Under the pieces are notes generated by a model. That model saw only the letters and a list, made by a program, of their open reading frames with translations, was not told the origin of the DNA and ran no database searches. DNA of 64,000 bases, from assembly GCA_910577935.1 (NCBI GenBank), contig CAJTOT010000003.1, positions 1 through 64,000 on the forward strand. Direction: 5' to 3'. Both the position numbers and the translations under genes were made by a program. This DNA is from an uncultured Hungatella sp. Lineage in GTDB: Bacteria > Bacillota > Clostridia > Lachnospirales > Lachnospiraceae. Shown here piece after piece: positions 27,077 through 34,488 of the stretch. How positions within the stretch are numbered: the first letter of the stretch is position 1; each line of letters begins with the position of its first letter.

Positions 27077-27196
27077 AAATATTCTCTGTGTCATAAGTTG
27101 TTAGGACATTCAGATATCAATATAACCTAAAAGAAGTATATCCATATACTCCACGGACAGTTGGAGGCATCTGTGATGAAGATGCAGAAGATTTAG
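27077..27196 (+). pseudogene. C-terminal remnant of a tyrosine recombinase
   Basis: Reading from 27077 gives KYSLCHKLLGHSDINIT, a stop, then KKYIHILHGQLEASVMKMQKI and a TAG. The HKLLGHSDI..T..YIH pattern is the C-terminal signature of phage/ICE-type integrases, including the second catalytic histidine and the catalytic tyrosine. An in-frame TAA at 27128-27130 breaks it, and no upstream catalytic domain exists. Its placement 200 bases from the 3' end of a tRNA gene is where such integrases normally sit. Confidence 0.75.
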
Positions 27197-27396
27197 AAAT
27201 TCATACAACCTACCAGACGGGATAATATTGATTATACATAAGGCGACATGAATATTAACAGGCACGCAGCAGGAGATATAAAGGTCTCTAGCTGTGGGCT
27301 GACATCAACGATTCCTGAACATGGGAAAAATTGAAAAAACACTGTAAAATCAGGGATTTCAGCATTCTCAGCCCCGGGCTGAAGGCGCAAAAATAA

Positions 27397-27468
27397 TGCG
27401 TCTGAGAGGAATCGAACCTCCGCACGCGGCTCCGGAGGCCACTGCTCTATCCACTGAGCTACAGACGC
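27397..27468 (-). tRNA. tRNA-Arg (anticodon CCG)
   Basis: Minus strand: acceptor GCGTCTG pairs with CAGACGC, discriminator A; D arm GCTC..GAGC; anticodon stem GTGGC/GCCGC with loop CTCCGGA, anticodon CCG for CGG codons; T arm GGAGGTTCGATTCCTCT. CCA not encoded. Its 3' end faces the integrase remnant. Confidence 0.95.
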
Positions 27469-27477
27469 ATTACTGTT

Positions 27478-27506
27478 ATCATACTACAATATTGAAAAAG
27501 ATGCAA
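27478..27506 (-). promoter_or_regulatory. Promoter of tRNA-Arg
   Basis: On the minus strand TTGCAT, 17 bases, TATGAT, about ten bases before the tRNA 5' end. It is back to back with the plus-strand promoter at 27515. Confidence 0.7.
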
Positions 27507-27514
27507 GTAAAAAA

Positions 27515-27543
27515 TTGATTTTTTCCCTCTTTTTTGCTAGAAT
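27515..27543 (+). promoter_or_regulatory. Promoter of membrane protein gene
   Basis: TTGATT, 17 bases, TAGAAT, 34 bases before ATG 27578. An in-frame TTG at 27515 that would lengthen the gene falls on this -35 element, which supports the shorter start. Confidence 0.7.
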
Positions 27544-27577
27544 AGAGCAAGACTTAAAGGCCGGGAGGTACAAAAAC

Positions 27578-28489
27578 ATGGTAAATCGGAGAAGGCCGGG
27601 GAGAGGAGACCAGGCTGAGGGCGCGCTTGTGAGACTGCTGCGGTTTGGGATCATTCCCGCGGTTGTGATTATATTGATTATAGTCATTGTCCAGCTGGAC
27701 AAGGGGAAAGAGACGGGAGGAGACGACTCCTACCTGGATGTGCAGTACGCGGACAAGGGAAAGCTGGAGACAACAGAGGGAACAGGAGAGAACGCGGAGT
27801 CCGGGGAGAGGGGAGACCCGGGGGAAACCGGTGAGGACGGCGGGGAAGCGCTGCCGGCAGGCGGTGATCCGGATGCGGCCGGCGACGGGCGGACAGATGG
27901 TGACGGGCAGGGGGATGGGGACGACAGCGAGGCCGGCGAGGCTGCGGCTGCGGCGGACCCGTCTCAGTTTCCCCTGCAGCAGGACGTCATGCTGGAGCTG
28001 ACAGGCCTTGTCCAATCCTACTGCCAGGCGAAAGAGGAGTGTGACCCGGAGCTTCTGGCGTGGGTGTTCGGCATAGATGACTGGTCAGAGGAGGAGAAGG
28101 AGGATGAGCGGGCCAGGATGGAGCTGGTGAAGGCCAGCGTGAAAGGCTATGAGAATATTTCCTGCTATTCGATTCAGGGGCCGGAACAGGACTCCTATGT
28201 GATTTTTCCGTATTATGAGATCCGCTACCGGGAGACAGAGACGCTGATGCCGGCGTTCAGCTGGGGGTATGCGAAGAAAGACGAAAGCGGGAGATACTAT
28301 ATGGTCCAGGAGGCAGACCCGTCGGTGAACGACTATATCAGGAAAGTGGGCGAGAAGGCAGAGGTGAAGGCAGTGAAGGCGCAGATTCAGGAGCGGCAGC
28401 AGGAGGCGATTGCCGCGGACCAGGTTTTGGAGAAGATCTATGGCAGCACGGGGGCGTCGGAAGTGATCATCGGCGGTGTAGGAGGCTGA
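27578..28489 (+). CDS. Membrane-anchored hypothetical protein with acidic linker
   Basis: 303 residues: a basic N-terminus (MVNRRRPGRG), one membrane helix at about 22-42 (LLRFGIIPAVVIILIIVIVQL), then about 85 residues of Gly/Asp/Glu-rich low complexity (GDGRTDGDGQGDGDDSEAGEA), and a C-terminal domain (about 125-300) with aromatic strands such as SYVIFPYYEIRYRETETLMP. The tail domain should be extracytoplasmic. I cannot assign a family. Ribosome site GGGAGG. The queA gene starts about 110 bases downstream. Confidence 0.75.
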   Translation: MVNRRRPGRGDQAEGALVRLLRFGIIPAVVIILIIVIVQLDKGKETGGDDSYLDVQYADKGKLETTEGTGENAESGERGDPGETGEDGGEALPAGGDPDAAGDGRTDGDGQGDGDDSEAGEAAAAADPSQFPLQQDVMLELTGLVQSYCQAKEECDPELLAWVFGIDDWSEEEKEDERARMELVKASVKGYENISCYSIQGPEQDSYVIFPYYEIRYRETETLMPAFSWGYAKKDESGRYYMVQEADPSVNDYIRKVGEKAEVKAVKAQIQERQQEAIAADQVLEKIYGSTGASEVIIGGVGG

Positions 28490-28597
28490 GAATATGTTCG
28501 CGGGGGAGAAGATACGGATCTCTTGCAGAACAGGCGCGTATATAAATAGGTATATCAATGGATATCATAAGTGATGACAGGAAATGTGGAGGAGCCA

Positions 28598-29623
28598 ATG
28601 AACGTATCTGAGTTTAATTTTGATTTGCCCCAGGAACTGATTGCCCAGGACCCCCTGGAGGACCGATCTTCTTCCAGACTGTTGGTGCTGGACAAGGAGA
28701 CAGGAGAGATTCGGCACAGAGGATTCAGGGATCTTTTGTCTTTTTTGAGAGCGGGAGACTGCCTTGTAATCAATGACACGAAAGTGATACCGGCCCGTCT
28801 CTACGGGGTGAAGGAGGAGACAGGGGCGCGCATTGAGGTGCTTCTCCTTAAGAGAAAAGAAAAGGATGTGTGGGAGACTCTGGTAAAGCCGGGAAAGAAG
28901 GCGCGGCCCGGCACGGTGATCTCTTTCGGAGAGGGGCTTTTGAGGGGAGAGGTGACGGAAGTGGCGGAGGAGGGAAACCGGCTGATCCGGTTTTCTTATC
29001 AGGGAATTTTTGAGGAGATTCTGGACAGACTGGGTCAGATGCCTCTGCCGCCTTATATTACCCATGAGCTGAGGGATAAAAACCGGTATCAGACAGTCTA
29101 TGCCAGACATGACGGCTCGGCGGCGGCGCCTACGGCGGGGCTTCATTTTACGGAGGAACTGCTTAAGGAGATCGAGGATATGGGGGTGACCATCGCCCAT
29201 GTGACGCTCCACGTAGGGCTCGGAACCTTCCGGCCGGTGAAGGTGGAGAATATCCTGGACCACCATATGCACTCGGAGTTCTACATGGTGGAGGAGGAAG
29301 AGGCGGAGAAGGTCAACAGGGCCAGGAGAGAGGGGGGACGTGTGGTCTGCGTGGGGACGACCAGCTGCCGCACGGTGGAATCCGCGTCGGATGAGGACGG
29401 GATTTTGAAAGCCGGAAGCGGGTGGACGGACATTTTTATTTATCCTGGATATAAGTTCAAAGTCCTTGACTGTCTGGTGACGAATTTTCATCTGCCTGAG
29501 TCCACTCTGGTGATGCTGGTGTCGGCTCTGGCGGGGCGGGAGCATGTCCTCCACGCTTACCAGGAGGCTGTCAGAGAGAAGTACAGATTTTTCAGTTTCG
29601 GCGATGCCATGCTGATTATGTGA
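28598..29623 (+). CDS. queA: S-adenosylmethionine:tRNA ribosyltransferase-isomerase
   Basis: Adds the epoxycyclopentanediol ring to preQ1 in tRNA, the penultimate queuosine step. 341 residues with FNFDLPQELIAQDP at the start, LVINDTKVIPARL, GLHFTEELL, HVGLGTFRPV and the final CLVTNFHLPESTL, all standard QueA blocks. An upstream in-frame start at 28571 is rejected in favour of ATG 28598, which follows GGAGGAG by six bases and begins at the conserved N-terminus. No tgt or other queuosine gene is in the window. A pseudouridine synthase follows after 12 bases. Confidence 0.95.
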   Translation: MNVSEFNFDLPQELIAQDPLEDRSSSRLLVLDKETGEIRHRGFRDLLSFLRAGDCLVINDTKVIPARLYGVKEETGARIEVLLLKRKEKDVWETLVKPGKKARPGTVISFGEGLLRGEVTEVAEEGNRLIRFSYQGIFEEILDRLGQMPLPPYITHELRDKNRYQTVYARHDGSAAAPTAGLHFTEELLKEIEDMGVTIAHVTLHVGLGTFRPVKVENILDHHMHSEFYMVEEEEAEKVNRARREGGRVVCVGTTSCRTVESASDEDGILKAGSGWTDIFIYPGYKFKVLDCLVTNFHLPESTLVMLVSALAGREHVLHAYQEAVREKYRFFSFGDAMLIM

Positions 29624-29635
29624 AAGAAGGTTATT

Positions 29636-30547
29636 ATGGAAGAGCTTCGTTTAAATAAGTATTTAAGCGATATAGGCGTCTGTTCCCGGAGGGAGGCGGA
29701 CCGGCTGATCCAGGCGGGAAAGGTTCTGGTTGACGGAAAAAGGGCTGTCATGGGCATGAAGGTCTGCGGTAATGAGAAGGTAATCTGTGATGTAAAGACG
29801 GTGAGGGCGGAGATGGGAACGGGGGAGAGCGCTGACTCCGCAGACGGAGACGGAGCCAGGCCGCCGAGAGTGCTTCTGGCGGTGAACAAGCCCAGGGGGG
29901 TGGTGTGTACCACTTCGGACAAGGACCGCGCCGAGAATATTGTGGAGATGGTGAATTATCCTGTCCGGGTTTATCCGGCAGGGAGGCTTGACAAAGACTC
30001 GGAAGGGCTCATTTTTCTCACCAACCAGGGAGAACTGGTGAATCAGATGATGCGGGGCGCCAACGGCCACGAGAAAGAGTATGTGGTATGGGTAGATAAA
30101 CCGCTGACCAAGGATTTTGTCAAAAAGATGGAGGCGGGTGTCTGTCTGGAGGAACTGGGGGTGACTACCAGGCCCTGTAAAGTCACGGTTACAGGGAGCA
30201 GGCAGTTCCGCATCATTCTCACCCAGGGACTGAACCGGCAGATACGCCGTATGTGCGAGACCTTCGGCTACCATGTCAGAGGGCTTCGCCGCATTCGGAT
30301 CATGAACGTGGAACTGGGAGATTTGAGGTTGGGAACCTGGAGACAAGTGACCCGTGAGGAGTATGAGACATTAACAGATATGCTGGGGGAGACACCGGGA
30401 AACCGGGATGGCAAGCCGGAGAACCGGGCAGGCAGGTTGGAGAACCGGGCAGGCAGGCCGGGAAACCAGGAAGACAGGCCGGGAAACCGGCAACAGGCTG
30501 GGAAATCGAAAAGACAGGCCTCTGCGCCGATGAATCAGGAGGAGTGA
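29636..30547 (+). CDS. 23S rRNA pseudouridine synthase, RluF/RluB type
   Basis: 303 residues. S4 RNA-binding domain at 5-60 (LNKYLSDIGVCSRREADRLIQAGKVLVDGK), a short Gly/Asp insert, then the catalytic domain with LLAVNKPRGVVCTT and the active-site aspartate in PAGRLDKDSEGL, plus QGLNRQIRRMCE. NKPRG..T and QGLNRQIRRM are typical of RluF. After the catalytic domain comes an unusual basic tail of five seven-residue repeats (see repeat entry). Ends one base before the ligA ATG, so tightly coupled. Confidence 0.9.
   Translation: MEELRLNKYLSDIGVCSRREADRLIQAGKVLVDGKRAVMGMKVCGNEKVICDVKTVRAEMGTGESADSADGDGARPPRVLLAVNKPRGVVCTTSDKDRAENIVEMVNYPVRVYPAGRLDKDSEGLIFLTNQGELVNQMMRGANGHEKEYVVWVDKPLTKDFVKKMEAGVCLEELGVTTRPCKVTVTGSRQFRIILTQGLNRQIRRMCETFGYHVRGLRRIRIMNVELGDLRLGTWRQVTREEYETLTDMLGETPGNRDGKPENRAGRLENRAGRPGNQEDRPGNRQQAGKSKRQASAPMNQEE
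30395..30499 (+). repeat. Five 21-bp tandem repeats in pseudouridine synthase tail
   Basis: Units PGNRDGK, PENRAGR, LENRAGR, PGNQEDR, PGNRQQA. In-frame 21-bp period, basic and disordered in character. The middle two units differ at few bases, implying recent duplication. Confidence 0.85.
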
Positions 30548-30548
30548 C

Positions 30549-32522
30549 ATGGAGCAGAAACTGGAGAGAATGAAGGAACTGGCGGGGATACTGGGAGCGG
30601 CCGCGGCCGCTTACTACGATGAAGACCGGGAGATTATGAGCAATTTTGAATATGACCGGCTTTATGATGAACTGTGTGCCCTGGAGGAGGAGACAGGGAC
30701 GGTTTTGGCGGGAAGCCCTACTCAGAAGGTAGGCTATGAGGTGCTGGGCGAGCTCCCCAAGGAGCCCCATCCGTCGGCTATGCTGTCGCTGGACAAGACG
30801 AAAGAGGTGGAGGCGCTCCAGGAATGGCTGGGGGAGCAGACAGGCCTTCTCTCCTGGAAGCTGGATGGTCTCACCATCGTGCTCACCTACGAGGACGGAG
30901 AGCTTGCAAAGGCGGTGACCAGGGGAAACGGGGAGATCGGGGAGGTTATCACCAACAATGCCAGGGTATTTGAGAACATTCCCCTGAAGATCCCGTTCAA
31001 GGGAACCCTGGTGCTCAGGGGCGAGGCGGTGATCAAATATTCTGATTTCGAGAAAATGAATCAGGAGATCGAGGATGTAGATGCCAGATACAAGAACCCG
31101 AGAAACTTGTGTTCCGGCTCCGTGCGCCAGCTGAACAACCAGATCACGGCCCGGCGCCATGTGAACTTTATGGCTTTCGCCCTGGTGCAGGCGGAGGGGG
31201 TGGATTTTGAAAATTCACGGGCCCGGCAGTTCCAGTGGCTTGCCCGGCAGGGATTTCAGGTGGTGGAGCATCAGATGGTTACCAGGGAGACGATGCCTGA
31301 GAAGGTGGCATATTTCGCCCAGGCCATAACCGGCCATGACATTCCAAGCGACGGCCTGGTGCTGACCTTCGACGATATCGCCTACGGGGAGTCTCTGGGG
31401 CGGACGGCAAAATTTCCCCGTAACTCCATCGCCTTCAAGTGGGCAGACGAGATCCGGGAGACCACACTCTCCTATATCCAGTGGAGCCCCTCCAGAACCG
31501 GTCTCATCAATCCGGTGGCGGTGTTTGAGCCGGTGGAGCTGGAGGGAACCACGGTGAGCCGCGCCAGCGTCCACAATATCAGCATTATGGAGGCTCTGGA
31601 GCTGGGGGAGGGTGACTCCATCACCGTGTACAAGGCCAATATGATCATCCCTCAGATAGCAGACAATCTGACCAGGAGCGGGGTGAAGGACATCCCCGGG
31701 ACATGTCCCGTGTGCGGCGGGGAGACACAGATCCGCCAGGTGAACGACGTGAAGTCCCTGTACTGCACCAACCCGGACTGCCAGGCGAAGAAGATCAAGA
31801 GCTTTACCCTGCTGGTGAGCCGGGATGCCCTGAATATCGACGGGCTGTCCGAGGCAACCCTGGAGAAATTTATCGGGGCGGGATTTATCAAGGAGTTTGC
31901 GGACATTTTCCATCTGGACCGGCACAAGGAGGCCATCACATCCATGGAGGGGTTCGGACAGAAGTCCTATGACAAGCTGATTCAGGCGGCGGAGGCGGCC
32001 TCCCGCACCACATTGGTCCGCATGGTCTACGGCCTGGGGGTGGCGGGAATCGGGCTGGCCAACGCCCGGATGCTGTGCCGCCACTTTCAATATGATTTCC
32101 AGGCTATGCGGGAGGCGGACAGCGAAGCCCTGACAGAGGTGGACGGCATCGGCCAGGTTCTGGCAGATGCCTGGTGCAGCTATTTCGCCGTTCCGAAAAA
32201 TCAGGAGACAGTGGATCACCTCCTGGCGGAACTCACCTTCGAGCCCGCCGGGGAGGAGGAGGAATCCGGTCAGTTTGCCGGCATGACCTTTGTGATCACC
32301 GGCTCGGTGGAACATTTTAAGAACAGGAAAGAGCTGCAGAACCTGATTGAGTCCAAGGGCGGCAAGGCCACGGGGACGGTTACCTCCAAGACTACCTATC
32401 TGATCAACAACAACGTGAACTCTGCGTCCTCAAAGAATAAGAAAGCCAGGGAACTGGGAATCCCCATCCTGTCGGAGGAGGATTTTGTAAAGCTCCTGGA
32501 AGGAGAATATCATGCCGATTAA
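30549..32522 (+). CDS. ligA: NAD+-dependent DNA ligase
   Basis: 657 residues, essential for joining Okazaki fragments. Domain Ia, adenylation domain with active-site Lys104 in SWKLDG, OB fold, a C4 zinc finger (CPVCGGE..YCTNPDC), four HhH motifs (for example DGIGQVLADAW) and a C-terminal BRCT domain (GMTFVITGSVEHFKNRKELQNLIESKGG). Length is normal. One base separates it from the preceding gene and its last eleven bases overlap the metA start. Confidence 0.95.
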   Translation: MEQKLERMKELAGILGAAAAAYYDEDREIMSNFEYDRLYDELCALEEETGTVLAGSPTQKVGYEVLGELPKEPHPSAMLSLDKTKEVEALQEWLGEQTGLLSWKLDGLTIVLTYEDGELAKAVTRGNGEIGEVITNNARVFENIPLKIPFKGTLVLRGEAVIKYSDFEKMNQEIEDVDARYKNPRNLCSGSVRQLNNQITARRHVNFMAFALVQAEGVDFENSRARQFQWLARQGFQVVEHQMVTRETMPEKVAYFAQAITGHDIPSDGLVLTFDDIAYGESLGRTAKFPRNSIAFKWADEIRETTLSYIQWSPSRTGLINPVAVFEPVELEGTTVSRASVHNISIMEALELGEGDSITVYKANMIIPQIADNLTRSGVKDIPGTCPVCGGETQIRQVNDVKSLYCTNPDCQAKKIKSFTLLVSRDALNIDGLSEATLEKFIGAGFIKEFADIFHLDRHKEAITSMEGFGQKSYDKLIQAAEAASRTTLVRMVYGLGVAGIGLANARMLCRHFQYDFQAMREADSEALTEVDGIGQVLADAWCSYFAVPKNQETVDHLLAELTFEPAGEEEESGQFAGMTFVITGSVEHFKNRKELQNLIESKGGKATGTVTSKTTYLINNNVNSASSKNKKARELGIPILSEEDFVKLLEGEYHAD

Positions 32523-33426
32523 AATCCAAAAGGACCTGCCGGCAAAGGCGGTTCTGGAATCTGAAAATATTTTTGTCATGGACGAGGACCGGGCCATGAG
32601 ACAGGATATCCGCCCTTTGGAGATCCTGATTTTGAACCTGATGCCGGTGAAGGAGGAGACGGAGACCCAGCTTCTCAGAGCCCTGTCCAACACGCCGCTT
32701 CAGATCGACTGCACATTTCTCATGTTGAGCACCCACAAGTCCAAGAACACGTCCGCCAGCCACCTGAATAAGTTTTATGTGCCGTTTTCCGACATCAGCG
32801 GGCTGAAATACGACGGCATGATTATCACGGGAGCCCCGGTGGAGATGATGGACTTTGAGGAGGTCAATTACTGGGAGGAGCTGTCCATGATCATGGAGTG
32901 GAGCAAGTCCCATGTCACTTCCACCCTCCACATCTGCTGGGGAGCCCAGGCGGGGCTCTATTATCATTTTGGGATTCCCAAGTATAAGAGGGGGAAGAAG
33001 CTGTCCGGCATATACAGACATCAGATTCTGGACAGGAAGGTGCCCCTGGTGCGGGGGCTGGACGACTACATCATGGCTCCTCATTCCCGGTACACCGAGG
33101 TGAGGAGAAAGGACGTGGCCGCCTGTCCGGAACTTCAGATTCTGGCAGAGTCCAGGGAGGCAGGGCTGTTTCTCATGATGAAGCAGGACGGCAGCCAGAT
33201 CTTTATACAGGGACACCCGGAGTATGACAGGATGACCCTGAACAACGAGTACCACAGAGATGTGGCCAAGGGGCTGAACCCGGAGATGCCGTGCAACTAC
33301 TACGAGGATAACGACCCCTTCTCCATGCCTGTGCTGTGCTGGCGGAATATGTCCAACACGCTGTACAGCAACTGGCTGAATTTTTATGTGTATCAGGAGA
33401 CGCCCTATGACCTTACCAACATGTAA
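32512..33426 (+). CDS. metA: Homoserine O-acetyltransferase (MetA fold)
   Basis: First committed step of methionine synthesis from homoserine. 304 residues with catalytic Cys142 in HICWGAQAGLYYHFGIPKY and the His/Glu pair in GHPEYD. Residue 111, which sets acyl-donor choice in this family, is Glu (in GAPVEMMDFEEV); Glu111 goes with acetyl-CoA and Gly111 (as in E. coli) with succinyl-CoA, so acetyl transfer is predicted despite the usual succinyltransferase name. Starts inside the end of ligA. Confidence 0.93.
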   Translation: MPIKIQKDLPAKAVLESENIFVMDEDRAMRQDIRPLEILILNLMPVKEETETQLLRALSNTPLQIDCTFLMLSTHKSKNTSASHLNKFYVPFSDISGLKYDGMIITGAPVEMMDFEEVNYWEELSMIMEWSKSHVTSTLHICWGAQAGLYYHFGIPKYKRGKKLSGIYRHQILDRKVPLVRGLDDYIMAPHSRYTEVRRKDVAACPELQILAESREAGLFLMMKQDGSQIFIQGHPEYDRMTLNNEYHRDVAKGLNPEMPCNYYEDNDPFSMPVLCWRNMSNTLYSNWLNFYVYQETPYDLTNM

Positions 33427-33436
33427 GCCGGTAAAT

Positions 33437-34309
33437 ATGGAAAAGCGCCCCATGGTGATGATTATCATCGGGGTCATGGGCATATCCTTGTCGGCGATCT
33501 TCGTGAAGTATTCCAAGGCCCCTTCTGTGGTGACGGCGGCCTGGCGGCTTGTGTGGACCGTGGGGCTTATGTCCCCTGTGGTCTGGGGCTTTAAGGAGCG
33601 GCGGCAGGAGCTGCTGAGGACGGACAGAAGAAGCGGGGCGCTGTGCGCCGCCAGCGGAATCTTTCTGGCGCTGCACTTTTGGGCCTGGTTTGAGTCCCTG
33701 AAACACACCGCCGTGGCCAGCTCCACAGCCATCGTATGCACAGAGGTTATATGGGTTGCTTTGGGGTACTGCCTGTTTCTCGGGGGAAAGATTAGGAAAA
33801 AGGCTGCTGCTGCCATCGCCGTGACTCTGGCGGGGAGCCTGGTCATCGCCTGTTCCGACTCAGGGGAGGGGACGGCGCATCTTTACGGGGATCTCCTTGC
33901 CTTGGCAGCGGCTGTGGCTGTGGCGTGCTACACGCTCATAGGACGGGTGGCCAGAACCACGATGTCCACTGTCGTCTATACATACATTGTATATAGTTTT
34001 TCTGCCGTAACCTTGCTGCTCCTGGCTTGGGCGCAGGGGTATTCTCTGACAGGTTACGGTGCCAGCGGGGCGGTGGCAGGGCTTCTGCTCGCTGTGTTCT
34101 CCACGATTTTGGGCCACAGCATCTTCAGCTGGTGTTTAAAATTTTTGTCGCCGGCCTTCGTGTCCGCTTCCAAGCTGTGCGAGCCTGTGGTGGCGGCCGG
34201 ATTCGCGGCCGTGCTTTTTGGAGAGATGCCGGGGCTGCTTCAGGTCATAGGAGGAGCGGTAATCATAGGCGGGGTCCTGTTCTATTCTTCTGTTGAGGCC
34301 AGACCGTGA
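33437..34309 (+). CDS. EamA/DMT family transporter
   Basis: 290 residues with about ten membrane segments in two EamA repeats (first ending ALGYCLFLG, second with FGEMPGLLQVIGGAVIIGGVLFY). DMT exporters move metabolites or drugs; substrate unknown. The frame is open back into metA, but MEKRPMVMIIIG at 33437 is the normal family start. The ribosome site is weak and the start is 11 bases after the metA stop, suggesting coupled translation. Confidence 0.87.
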   Translation: MEKRPMVMIIIGVMGISLSAIFVKYSKAPSVVTAAWRLVWTVGLMSPVVWGFKERRQELLRTDRRSGALCAASGIFLALHFWAWFESLKHTAVASSTAIVCTEVIWVALGYCLFLGGKIRKKAAAAIAVTLAGSLVIACSDSGEGTAHLYGDLLALAAAVAVACYTLIGRVARTTMSTVVYTYIVYSFSAVTLLLLAWAQGYSLTGYGASGAVAGLLLAVFSTILGHSIFSWCLKFLSPAFVSASKLCEPVVAAGFAAVLFGEMPGLLQVIGGAVIIGGVLFYSSVEARP

Positions 34310-34396
34310 CAAATATCAGAAAAAAATGATAATTCTGTTCGAGGAAACAGAAAATCTGTCTGCAGGTGTCCGGCGGGATTACTATTTTTTTATTTT

Positions 34397-34426
34397 TTGT
34401 ACTGCCATGTCATAGAGATATATAGT
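34397..34426 (+). promoter_or_regulatory. Promoter of RNA repair cassette
   Basis: TTGTAC, 18 bases, TATAGT, 63 bases before the start of the kinase-phosphatase-ligase gene. The region is AT-rich compared with the genes on both sides. Confidence 0.6.
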
Positions 34427-34488
34427 ATACTTTTTCCATGAGCCCGCAGATGCAGAGCTGTAGGGGAAAGTGAAAGAGAGGTGGAAAG

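Larger units (their letters stand above)
26937..27396. other. AT-rich island between methyltransferase gene and tRNA-Arg
   Basis: Contains a terminator (27014-27055) and a short integrase remnant (27077-27196). The remainder, 27197-27396, is AT-rich and shows no open frame; a short palindrome TCAGCCCCGGGCTGA lies near 27368. Composition is clearly lower in G+C than the neighbouring core genes, as expected for a decayed insertion. Confidence 0.6.

Noticed and set aside
27361..27396. TCAGCCCCGGGCTGA palindrome as terminator of tRNA-Arg
   Set aside because: Short stem and the T-rich sequence lies too far downstream on the minus strand to be convincing.
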